From positions 688,629 through 752,628 of the forward strand of contig BQUP01000003.1 of the NCBI GenBank assembly GCA_022835595.1: a DNA stretch of 64,000 nt. Direction: 5' to 3'. The position numbers and the translations under genes were made by a program. Shown here piece after piece: positions 48,870 through 59,123 of the stretch (the stretch's first letter is position 1; each line of letters starts with the position of its first letter). A model generated the notes under the pieces. The model did no database searches. It was not told where the DNA came from and saw only the letters and a list, made by a program, of their open reading frames with translations. Source of the stretch: Cystobasidium ongulense. Lineage: Eukaryota > Basidiomycota > Cystobasidiomycetes > Cystobasidiales > Cystobasidiaceae.

Positions 48870-49587
48870 ATGGGTAAGAGAAAGGTATGTATTGGGGCCA
48901 CAGAGCAGCGTTGTCCAACTGCCGGAACTGCCTTCGTCTCGTATGCTGAAGCAAGCAGCTGATCATCACCACGTTCTTCCATCCAGAGTGCTCGAAAGCC
49001 TGGCGCGGGCAAGGTCAAAGCAAAACCACTGGATAAGACATTCAAGTGTCTCTTCTGTCAGCATATAGGGACAGTGCTATGCAAGATGGACCGAGCGAAT
49101 CGATTAGGACGTCTTGATTGCAAGGACTGTCTGCAGAGCTTCCAAGCTGCCATCACTCGTGAGTTCTCGCAACTGCGCTGGCACCTGACGGAATCTGACC
49201 CAGACTACCTCGTTCTTTGATGCTACAGCCCTTGACGAACCTATAGACCTCTATTCAGAATGGATTGACGCCTGCGAAGAGGTCAATACCCCATCCGCCA
49301 CCACCTCTCGCACACCGAATGCTGCCCCAAACCGACTTGCCGCTGCACCTGCTGGACGCAACGTAGACAATGAAGAAGACGATGATGATGCGGATCTGCC
49401 TGATTTACCAGGAACCCAAAAGCAGAAGAAACATTCGTCGCCTGCTGAAGAGGATGATGAGAACGAAGAGGGCGAGGACGACGAGGAGGATGCCGAAGCA
49501 AGTCTCGACAAGTCAGCTGCAAACAAAGGTTATGCAAGTAACACCAAGTCCAGAGCTGTGGTGGACGATGATGAAGATTCCGACTAG
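48870..49587 (+). CDS. ELF1: transcription elongation factor Elf1 (ELOF1)
   Basis: Three exons, 48870-48884, 48987-49158 and 49229-49587, exactly 182 codons (181 aa). The first exon is only 15 nt and encodes MGKRK. The zinc-ribbon domain is intact: FKCLFCQHIGTVLCKMDRANRLGRLDCKDCLQSFQAAITPLDEPIDLYSEWIDACEEVN, with two CxxC zinc pairs (CLFC and CKDC). The conserved end (DEPIDLYSEWIDACE) is diagnostic. An acidic Asp/Glu tail of about 90 residues follows, as in fungal Elf1. The protein travels with RNA polymerase II, helps passage through nucleosomes and supports transcription-coupled repair. Confidence 0.95.
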
Positions 49588-49989
49588 TGTCGAGTGCGCC
49601 TGAAAGCTGGCTGTCTTAACGTGTTGTAACAGAGCTTCGAAAGTATCCTGAGAGGAACAGTGAGGAATGAAATTAGATGCAGTGAAATAGTATTGGTTGC
49701 TGTCTTCATTGCTACAGAACGTACGGCATGGGACTAGGCTAATGTCAGACAAATGTATCTCAACAGTGCGGCAAACTGGCGGTAACCTAAGCCGGCTAGC
49801 AAAGAAAGCAACAGCATAATAGATACATTCACCGCGGTCTACAAGAAAAGGCTAATGTTGGCATTTTATTGTTTTGCACGCTTCTTCAATGCACCCTCTA
49901 TGGAGAACGGGAATCCAAAGTATGGCGTATGAGAATATTACTCCAGTCTGCTATTGCATCCAACAAGCGCCAGAGGATTGCGAATTGAA
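49588..49989. other. convergent intergenic region
   Basis: 3' regions of ELF1 (+) and eRF1 (-). No other feature was seen. Confidence 0.5.
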
Positions 49990-51921
49990 TTAAATGTAGT
50001 CTTCGTCGCTGTCATAGAACTCGTCGCCGTCATCCATAGCATCTGCGATCATGTTGAAGTCGACCTTGTACCGCAGCATACCACCGATACCACCGAAACC
50101 CTTTACGAACTGATTGCCCTCTTGAGAGCGGTCTGTTGTAAACCCAAGGGTCAGGGTTATTCTGTTACATCGTTTCGATAGATTCAAACTTACTGGTGAC
50201 GAACTCGAGGGTAGCTCCGAATTGCTGGTAGTTTTCAGCGAGCCATTCGAGCAAAGGCTGAGGGTCTGCCGCTTGCTCCATCTCTGTTCCAGTAGCAGGG
50301 TCGATGAATTTCGCCCTGTCCGCTTCGCTGAGAGCAGCAATGGCATTTCCCATCGCCGTAGCCTTCGAGCCACTACTGCTGTCCGCTGATGCTGCCGCCG
50401 CGTTCGAGGCTGTTGGAGGTGGCGCTGCTGTATGAATGACTACTTCCTTGCCTTCCGAGTTGCGCAAGACATGCCGCGTGACATCGAGATTCTCCCAAAC
50501 GATCAACGTTTCCACCGCACCTAGCTCCAGACCACGCAATGTATCATCAACGCCAAAGCAGTATTTTCCGGTATCCATGGAGATCTCATCAAAGTATTTT
50601 TGGATGAGCCTGGGGAGAACACAAAGTCAGCATGTACTCCTTTTTAACCCACGCTGCACTTTATCATGGCTCACTTCTTCTCTTGCACGAATTTGACGTT
50701 GCTGAGTGACTCTGCTGCCAATTCAATAGCCTGGTTGAAACCGTTCTCTCCACCGTAACTGACATCTACAATCTTGATAATCTTTGCTGCCAAACGGGGA
50801 TCGAAAAGGTCTGATCCAGCTAGATCTGTCTTGAAATCTGCAGATCCTGCAAGAACGAGACCTTGGACATTGACTTTATCGTTTGTAATGAAATGTGTGA
50901 CTGCATGCTCGGCTACTTTTCGAACATAATTATGACGCTTTTCGTCTCGCAAACGCGAGAAACGCAGGGCAGATTGACCACCGCGACCGTGCTTCTTTGG
51001 AAGATCGACAGTGAACTGCACAGAGGCGAGGAGGGTTAGCTGGAGTGATTCGACCAGCGAGTAGACAGCACACCTCACCTTATGAATAATATCGCGCGTA
51101 TTACCCGCAAGTGTTCCGAAAAGTGCTCCATTACCGTCCATAACAATGAAGCCGAACTTGGCATCGCTCTCAAGAAGCTCCGAAAGGGCTTCTGTGTGGA
51201 ATTTATTGTCGCAAAGGTAAAGTGACTGAAAAGTGGGTCACTTCAGCGCCTGCCAGGACAACACCGTTTCGCTAGCAGTGTACTTACGGTATTGATTGGC
51301 TTGAAGGGTTCGAAATCAATATTGAGCTTCTTTTCCTTTCCTTCGTCCTGCGTAAAAGACATGCATTGAGCTTTAATTGAAGTGCGGCTGGACAGAATAC
51401 GCACCGTCAAAACTGTACCGCAGTAGACAACTAGGCCATTGGGCGGTACCCTATTGTATAGCTTGAGACGTTGCTGCGTTGAAGTAATGGCTGCCAGCAC
51501 AGACAGTCGATTGACTCGAGACTTGATGTTTGAAGCTGTTCCGTACTCGTTAGCCAGCATGGACGCTGCCTGGGAGATTTGGGACCGAGGAGGGCTAAAA
51601 GAAGCAGAGCAGAAGCGTGGGTCAGCATTTGTAGCTTGTTTGCACAATTACTACCGTCTCCCGCTTACAGAATGAGCGAGATCATGCTTGTGCCTGCACC
51701 TCGAGCAGCCTCTAGAGATTTGACCAGACGCTTGATTTTCCATATCTGGATGCTGTATAGCGTAACAGAATACCAGGAAAGTGTGCGAAGGACGTCCACA
51801 GACAATGGAAGGGCAAGCAAGCGTCAGTAGCTGCTTCTCCAGGCCGTCTGCTGGCTCATTTCGAAAATTGCGAGTGCTCAACTGACGTCTGGTCGGCCGC
51901 CTCTTGTGAATTGGACGCCAT
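49990..51921 (-). CDS. SUP45: translation release factor eRF1
   Basis: Eight exons: 51921-51887, 51752-51669, 51594-51405, 51347-51288, 51225-51079, 51015-50675, 50609-50194 and 50132-49990, exactly 472 codons (471 aa). Recognises all three stop codons in the ribosome A site and triggers peptide release. Domain 1 has [33 protein letters not shown] (the NIKS motif) and YLCDNKF (YxCxxxF). Domain 2 has [17 protein letters not shown] (the GGQ that reaches the peptidyl centre, about residues 184-186). Domain 3 ends [19 protein letters not shown] and an acidic tail ([13 protein letters not shown]) that binds eRF3. It is about 35 residues longer than yeast eRF1 because of an Ala/Ser-rich insert ([20 protein letters not shown]) in domain 3. 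Confidence 0.97.
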
Positions 51922-52484
51922 GCTTGCTGCGTGCGACGGCTAGTGTGGATGCGAGAGCAGCCGTGCGGTGTGCCAGTGTGCTTCGCTTGGTGTTCAGAAG
52001 CCGCTTCCCTGTCGCTGTGTCGAGTAATTGCGTCTGTTCAAAGCCTCAAGTCGTGCTGCTCTCGTCGTCGCTTGCGCAGAAAGCCAGCGAGTGGCGACAA
52101 TGGGCCTTTTGGCACAGGACAACTGCCCACGTTAGGCAGACATTCAGCAAGATGGCCTCTACCGGACAGCTGTGTGATATGATGTGGCTCCTACTGCTTC
52201 CATGCAACGTCCGCACAACTTTGAGAGAGACTGTGCTGTCACTGCAGCTTGACGAACGCCAACAAAAGGACGAAGAACGAATATCGTTTCCAACATATTC
52301 ATTGCGAACAATCTGAAGAATGCCTCCTGATAATTGATCCCTTACTAAACAAAAGCCTCCTGTGCAGGCTCCCATAACTAATCATAGCCTATAACATCCT
52401 CAAAAGCGATCTGTAAGCCGATTCATGCGAAGCCTTCGATCTTCCAGGAGAAATCCCCACTGATTCCATTGCGGTCTATCACAT
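51922..52484. other. intergenic region
   Basis: Promoter side of eRF1 and 3' side of the transporter gene, both minus strand. Plus-strand open frames here (51906-52316) overlap the eRF1 start and show no protein signature. Confidence 0.45.
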
Positions 52485-55099
52485 TCAAGATGTCTTAATA
52501 GTATCTCCCTCTAGTTGAGCGTCTTCCATCTTTGCATCATAAGCTTGGGTATGCGTCTGCATAGGATGGCCACCTTCGATGCCAGCTGCGTGAGCTCCAG
52601 TAACATCCTCGTAAGGTCTGTCGACCGCGTTGGTCACTGGTTTTACAAGCAAGTCAGAAAATTGCTTGACATTGTTGTGATGTCTGTTGAGCTTACTCTT
52701 GTCCTCTACTCCCGTGCAGCATGACACTGCTACAATCGCCAAAAACACAAAAGGTATCAAGCTGTACCATACGTAGCTATAGCTGTTAGGCAATTGCGAG
52801 TCAGTAAATTGCTCCCTACATCATGGATACTCAAGACTTACGCATAGGCGCTGGCTTGACGATAGGCAGGTAGGATCCCTCCAACCATGGCAGGGGTTAT
52901 GCCTGGAATAGTAAACAAAACTGATGGACCAGGACCCATCAAGATGCCAATGACAGTGGGAATAAGTGGTTCTGGAATACCAGCTTGGACAGCTGCTGGC
53001 GCTACGAGGGCTGGTAGACGTTCCTCTAGCTTAGATGATCTGATGCTGGACACCACAGCGGTGCCGACTGTTCCTCCCAGTGCTCGTCCAGCAGCAACCA
53101 CTGCGGTCACAGTAGCGATGAGTTCCGGTCTTCATATTGTTGCAAGATGCAGAGATACAAAGCAAGTAAGCAAGGAGTGACAAGAGCAGGTATGATATAT
53201 GACTCACGGCGCACAAAGCTGTACGACAGCAATCAAAAGTACCAATGGAGCCGCGAATCCAACACCTGCAACCGCAAGACCACCCATGACAAGCGCATCA
53301 CCCGTTTTGGTGGGCTTGGCCTGCGAGAACATGATGACACTGCAAGGCAAAACGAAGTCAGCATACGCTGGCCAACACGACTGCACGTACGTTGAGTGTA
53401 ACTTACGCTACCAGGAACAACGTGAAGCCGACAATTAAAGGCCTCTTCATGTCTTTGGTCCGGGCCACGTATACACTCATACCAAGGCACGAGAGGAAGC
53501 CGCATGCAGTGAAGATGAAGGACCGGCAACCGACGAACAAAGCGTCTGTGGTGTATCCCTGTGCAAGTATCTCTTGTGGGATGAACGCTGCTACGCCACT
53601 GAAATAAACCCACTGCATAAGGGACAAGTTCGTGTAAGCCGCCTCAAATTCCCGGAAAGATCATGCGAAGCTTGAACCACACGTACACCTTCTATCGTCA
53701 AAGCAAAACTGGCCAACGCAAAGTTCCGCGAGAGTCTGAAGATGCGATGATCTGGAACCAAAGTGTCAGATTTGGCCGCGATTCCAGAGGCTGCCTTGCT
53801 TTCGGGTCCGCTTACCGAGAATTCCGTCACTGCGACCCTTCCACTCCCATAGACCGAAAGCCGCCAGGGATGCCAGACCAGTGATTAAAGGTGCGAGTAC
53901 ATGCGCGTCGGTCCACTCGTAAGCGCCTGGTAAAGTAATTGTCGGCAAGAATCAAAATGGCGCAGCTGCAGCGAAAGATACTCACCTCCACCCCATGTCA
54001 GACCTAGAATAGTCAGCGAGAAGCCTACCGCGGCAAGCGTAGCACCGACAAGATCGATAGCATGCATAAGCTCTCCAAATGAACGTTTGACGAGATCAGG
54101 TGGCGTAGGTGGGTTGTAGAGAAAGCCAAAGCCGATGATGACGAGGGCATAGACTGCAATGAGGGTATAGAAGATATAGCGCCAGCCTTCCGGATGGCGT
54201 ACCATCGCTCCGGTTCCGATACTTCCCACGAGCCTGCACAAATTTGGAGTATTTCAGCCAGAGCGTATGCAAAGACGCAAAAGATGCAAGGCATACGAAG
54301 CTGCGTTGGCGGCATACAAGACCGAAGCCTGGGCGTATCCACGGTATCGGTGTGGCAGCACTTCAGAAGGGATGGAACTAGGACCAGCATTTCATCAGCC
54401 TCAGCCAGACAGCAGAAGGAAGTCACGCCAACTTGGGAGAACTCACCTGTTGATTCCAACAACGGTCGTGCCCACACCGATAAGAATCTGGCCTCCAATC
54501 AACTGGTTCATATTTTGGGCTCTGCATGCGACACAAGCACCGACCATCCCAAAGGTGGCAGCTCCGACCATAATCCATTTCCTTTGGCCTGTAAGATCAG
54601 AGAGACGGGCCTGAAAGAATGTTTTAAGCTGCGGGACAGCTTTGGTTGCAGAAATACATGAGACGTACTACTAGAGGGCAGAGAGAAGCCTGCACCAAAG
54701 TGATAGATGAAATAATCCAGGTTGCGTTGGCTGCGCCGCCGATGCTTGGGATGATGAAGGCAATAACCTAGTGGTACTTGTCAGCGTACATGGACCATAG
54801 ACGTTCAGGGGATATCGCTTACTCCGGCAGCACCGGTAACAGATAAGAGTTGAGAGAAGGTAGATAACGCAGCGATGCCGACGGCTTAAAGGAATTCAAG
54901 GTAAGCTTGGTCAACTAGACTAGTACACAAGTTGAAGCTCACCGGCCCAGGTTCGCCAGGTGATCTTTGGGTCTTCAATTTCATCTTGTCTGTGGCGCGC
55001 ACAGTTCGGCAAGCCGGAAAACCCGTCAGTCGAGCGAATGAACACGCGTTGGTGGCAAAAAGCTCTGCACCTGTTAACAGCTGGCATCGTTTTTGCCAT
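52485..55099 (-). CDS. MFS transporter of the 14-TM drug/toxin efflux (TRI12/DHA2-like) group
   Basis: Thirteen exons (55099-55071, 54989-54943, 54884-54823, 54767-54669, 54610-54447, 54377-54297, 54233-53986, 53926-53816, 53751-53687, 53642-53407, 53339-53208, 53129-52842, 52782-52485), exactly 541 codons (540 aa). MFS hallmarks: ARLSDLTGQRKWIMVGA (loop 2-3 motif), GGQILIGVGTTVVGIN, and the EVLPHRYRGYAQA loop. Later parts include HPEGWRYIFYTLIAVYALVIIGFGFLYNPP and a C-terminal YSYVWYSLIPFVFLAIVAVSCC. The repeated Ala/Gly/Val-rich segments fit 12-14 helices. Members export fungal toxins, siderophores or xenobiotics. Its place beside alcohol and aldehyde dehydrogenases suggests it imports or exports the cluster's substrate or a toxic intermediate; this is inference. 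Confidence 0.88.
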
Positions 55100-55823
55100 T
55101 TCGCTGGTACTATCCGATATAACACTGTTGTGTCTGATGTTTTAGGAATACAGAAGTACAAGATGCAAGCTCGGCGAGTCCTGACCCAGATCCAAGTCGA
55201 TACCTGGGGATCCAGATGCTCGCTAGGGGAGCCCCACAATCGGGTTTTCAGTCCTCCCGAAAGGTCAATAAGGCACTGTCCAGTTCCAGCTGCTAAGACC
55301 GGTAGGAAGGCTGAACAGAAAAGCCAGTGATCTTCCCATCGCCGCTTAAATGGTCAAGAATAGATAGACCGGACTTACAGGTTTGTTCTGACAGCCAGCG
55401 GGTCCCGCGCCTGAGCTGGACCGCCCCACTCTCTCACGACCTACAGTACGCCTGTGAACCGTTATGCGGCTTCGGCACCTCCCGTGCTTCGTGGTCGTAT
55501 CTAGCTGGCTGAATTGCAAGGCCGAGAGGAGCCTCCGACCAAGCCTCCTGATCCTGGTCTATGGCATATGGTGCATTCATGCGAAAGTGGCACTACTTCC
55601 ACGTCTTAGGCTTCACAGCTGCCCCGCCATATGTTCGGGACGGCCTACTGATGCTATATAATTCCGAGGAGACAGCTCGTCGAATGCCTCTGTTCTTGCA
55701 AATGAGCCTGCTAATTTCACAGTCTGCGTAATTCCTTGCTTCTCGATTCTATTGCTGGCTAAACTCGACAACTGGGTATTTTGCAACGCCAACCTGTTTT
55801 CCTTAAGATCATCTACCACAATG
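55100..55823. other. intergenic region
   Basis: Promoter of the transporter gene and 3' region of the alcohol dehydrogenase gene, both minus strand. Plus-strand frames (54932-55330 and 55464-55661) lack protein features. Confidence 0.45.
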
Positions 55824-57175
55824 CTAGAAAACAACGATAGGCTTAATCACGCTGCCATCCTTCATAGCATCTAAAGCTGCATCGATCTGTGATATTGGGA
55901 ATTGCTTTGCCAATTTATCTATTGGTAGACGACCTTGCTGATAAAGCTGAATAGAAAATCGAGTTCAGCTCTGGAACCTGTTCTTTGTGGAAACAGTCAT
56001 TCTTACCTCTATTAAAAACGGTATGAAAGTCTTGGGGTAGGCTGAGCCCAAGGACACTCCGATAATATTCTTTCCGGCTGACATATGCATGCTTATAGGC
56101 AATTCGAATGTTTTGTCGAATGGCGCGATCCCGACGATAGCAACAGTCCCTCCTTTCTTAAGAGATCGATATGCGGTCTCGAGAACCTTTGGTACACCAG
56201 TTGCCTCCACTGCGTAGTCGGCGCCGCCCAACTCCATTATACGAGCTGCCACATCTGGGTCCCTTCCATCAACCACGTGTGTTGCGCCGACCTGTTTCGC
56301 GATCTCAAGACGGGATGGATGCAGATCCACGGCAATTATCTTACTGTAGTGACCATTGCGTGCTGCCATGATAGCGCCAGCACCGACAGCCCCTACACCG
56401 AAGACTGCTATAGATGAGCCGACGCGAGAATCGTGAAATGAGTTGAAGACAGTGCCCGCGCCTGTGAGCACTCCACATCCGATGCCTGGAGGTGTAGCAT
56501 TTGTAAGTCATCATTGACGTGCATTTTGACCTCTGTCATTTAGCTGTCAAGTAGAGCTGCTCACCTCCGGCGAGGGCCACCAAATCAGCATCGTCGTTGA
56601 CTTTAATGACCTGGTAAGGCACGCTTCAGTAGCTCGAAAAAGTCCTCTCTGACTACTTCAGAAACTTACACCGGATTCATGGACCAGAACGTCCCGCCCA
56701 AAGCTACCTTGACTTAGGAAGTTTCCATACTGAGCATTAGCATCAGACCAAGTCTTCTCCCCATTCGTCCTGTTGCCTAGTAAATTCCAGCTGAACCAAT
56801 TGTCGCACAGTGACCTCTGCCCTGCATCGCAATTTCCGCAAGTGCCACAATGTGTCCAGCAGAGGACCACTTTATCACCAGCCTATGTCCGACAAAGCAC
56901 ATGAGTCAAGCGTATCTCGGACCTGAGATAGTGCCACCTACCTTGACAGTTCTTATCAAAGAGCCCACTTTCTTTACGATTCCTGTTCCTTCATGACCCA
57001 GGACTATCGGCATTTGGGCAGGTGAAGTCCCGTTGACGACGTTCAAATCTGAATGGCAGATGCCACTGGCGACCACTTCAACCAGTACTTCATGAGCGTC
57101 TGGCTCGGCCACGTCGACTTCGCGGGTGTGAAAGGCTTGGTTGAGCGCTTCCAACGCATAAACTGTGGTCTTCAT
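55824..57175 (-). CDS. zinc-dependent alcohol dehydrogenase (aryl/benzyl-alcohol type)
   Basis: Five exons, 57175-56942, 56882-56670, 56610-56565, 56485-56007 and 55946-55824, exactly 365 codons (364 aa). NAD(P)-dependent oxidation of an alcohol to an aldehyde. Catalytic zinc ligands: Cys in VASGICHSDLNV, His in VLGHEGTG, Cys in GIGCGVLTGAG. Structural zinc cysteines: CGTCGNCDAGQRSLC. Rossmann motif: AVFGVGAVGAGAIMAA, followed by acidic IIAVDLHPSRLEIA, which favours NAD. The class resembles bacterial aryl-alcohol (XylB-like) and class III enzymes, with the family insert WNLLGNRTNGEKTW. In context it would feed the two aldehyde dehydrogenases nearby. The exact substrate is not visible in the sequence. 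It is divergent from the SnoaL-like gene. Confidence 0.92.
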
Positions 57176-57654
57176 GTTTCTCCTACAGTGCCGGTATTCG
57201 AACAAACACACAGTGGACCTCCATCAAAGTGGAGCTGAGGTCAAAATATCCTTACGAAGCTACCTTGAGTCAAAGTAGGCGATCCTCGGGGGCTAGCGAA
57301 CTGGCGGATACCTCCTCCGCACAATGGCGCTGCCGTAAAGAACAGACTGCGGGTCCCCATGCCCCTATTTTTGGCCCCTCCCCGCTCAGCGGGGTAAACG
57401 GATCTTCAAGTTCACTAAAGTTGCAGGATCCCTAGACAGCTTCTTGACAGGCATCAACACAAAAGGCTAAACGGAACATGCAGACTTCTCCGCAATCGTT
57501 ACCTACAGATCCGGAGTAACAGTTTGTGCCGAGTTCACGTGCTTTGCAGCTGCCGGTGGCGCCGACGCTTCAAAGTGGGTGCTCTTCAAAAGAAGCCAGA
57601 CAAGACGTAGAGTGCCTTTCTCCTCAGTACATACCAGCATTATCACTATTCACA
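57176..57654. promoter_or_regulatory. divergent promoter ADH / SnoaL-like gene
   Basis: 479 bp between the divergent starts. It includes a cluster of CCCCT and CCCCGC elements at 57355-57394. CCCCT matches the stress element STRE, and CCCCGC/GCGGGG matches the CreA/Mig1 consensus SYGGRG. A 15-bp palindrome is listed separately. Function is inferred from motif match only. Confidence 0.45.
57380..57394. promoter_or_regulatory. palindromic CreA/Mig1-like site
   Basis: CCCCGCTCAGCGGGG is a perfect inverted repeat of CCCCGCT with a 1-nt centre. Each half contains GCGGGG in one orientation, which fits the carbon-catabolite repressor consensus. It is also a plausible dimer site for another zinc-finger regulator. 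Confidence 0.45.
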
Positions 57655-58733
57655 ATGTCCAGCTCAGAGATTGAAGAACTCAAACAGCTCATCAAGTCCC
57701 AGAACCACCGTATCGGTGTCCTGGAAGATATCGCTGCAATCCGCAACCTCCAACATGCTTATGGATATTACATCGACAAATGCCACTATAACGAGGTCGT
57801 TGAGCTTTTCGAAGATGACGGTGTAGTCATCTTCCATGGCGGCATATTCAAGGTGGGTTTGGTACACTTTGACGCGCTCTACGGGTGCTGACTTCTGTTG
57901 CACGTGATTTTACCTCAGGGCAAGGCAGGCGTTAGACGCCTGTATATAGACCGATTCCAGAAGCGCTTCACAGCCGGGCGAAACGGTCCAGTAAAGGGTT
58001 TCTTGCTCGACCAGTAAGCGCGAGCGGTATCTGTGCCTTGCGAATCAAATTTGACAATTCGCACAGTCCTCAGCTACAGGACATCATCACCGTGTCAGAT
58101 GATCGCCTTGAAGCCAAGTTCCGCGGAAGAAGCATGATGCAAGCTGGCCGACATCAAGACTACCCCCTTGATCCAAACAACCCACCTGCTGAACCTCGTG
58201 AGTGTAGTGCCTGACACTTAGAGTTCCAAAGACTAAATTTTCTTATCATAGGCCAATGGTTTGAAGGAGGAGTCTATGAGAACCTCTTCGGAAGAAAGTC
58301 AGTCGACGAGCCTTGGAAGCTTAGGCTTCTCAACTACCACCCCATGTAAGATGAATTCTCCAACAACATTAGAGAAGTAGCTAATGCAGGTCTCTTCAAA
58401 CAGGTGGCATGGCAACTATACGGAAGGTTGGGCCAAGGCGCCAGCCAACTTCGTACCCTTCCTCGAGACTACCTATCCCGAAGATCCTGCTGGACCTGAT
58501 GAGGTACAAGCCGACGATGAGAAATTCCTATGGCGTGAGTAACCTCATTCTAACCAGGCACATCGTCTTTTCTGACCATCTTTGTATGCCCAGCCGATTG
58601 CCACACACTTCCCTTCCACTACCCTCACCCCGTTACCGGCGAGCAGAGACCTTCTGCAGAGGACATGAGAGCACCAATTGTGTCTGAGTTGTTCGCCAAT
58701 GGCACAGCCAAGCTGCCTAAGGGTGCCTTTTGA
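57655..58733 (+). CDS. SnoaL/NTF2-like protein (SnoaL_4 type)
   Basis: Six exons, 57655-57852, 57919-58013, 58067-58197, 58252-58345, 58404-58534 and 58594-58733, exactly 263 codons (262 aa). A helical start (EIEELKQLIKSQNHRIGVLED) leads into the SnoaL_4 pattern IAAIRNLQHAYGYYIDKCHYNEVVELFEDDGVVIFHGGIFKGKAGVRRLYIDRFQ. The cone-shaped fold is expected to go on through the later strands (DDRLEAKFRGRSMMQAG, GGVYENLFGRK, EPWKLRLLNYHPMW). A C-terminal extension of about 75 residues is rich in Pro and Asp (TTYPEDPAGPDEVQADDE, HYPHPVTGEQRPS). Proteins of this fold are isomerases, dehydratases, decarboxylases or lyases; sphingomonad LdpA/LsdE, lyases of lignin-derived dimers, share the fold. No substrate is visible here. 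Confidence 0.85.
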
Positions 58734-59123
58734 ACGTAGTGCTGTTGGCTTCATAGTGTAGCTTGTCTGGCTCTTGAATCTGTCGAGGTAGTCTATATAA
58801 TGAAGTTCGGTGTCCCACAACATTCAGATTTCAGTACTCAGTCCGGTCATCGTGTTTGCGAAATTCCTCTCGGCATGCGCGGAATGCCTTGAAGATTGCC
58901 AGTAACGTGGCTGTGGCATTTCTGGCTGACCCATCATGTCTCGAGACGGACATAATTCGCGTCAAGTAAGAGGCAGGATACATATGAGCTGTCTCTTGTT
59001 GCATCATACACATCAGATCCAGAGATTATCGAAGATGCCAAACGATAGTGGCTTGCATGACTTGGTGCAGAAGTAAAGTGCACCATTACAACGGGTACAT
59101 TGTACTGGTATTTCAACATCGAA
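58734..59123. other. convergent intergenic region
   Basis: 3' regions of the SnoaL-like gene (+) and the first aldehyde dehydrogenase gene (-). Nothing else was seen. Confidence 0.5.

Noticed and set aside
51906-52316. 136-codon plus-strand frame opposite the eRF1 start
   Set aside because: Overlaps the eRF1 promoter and first exon, with no motif; a shadow of local composition.
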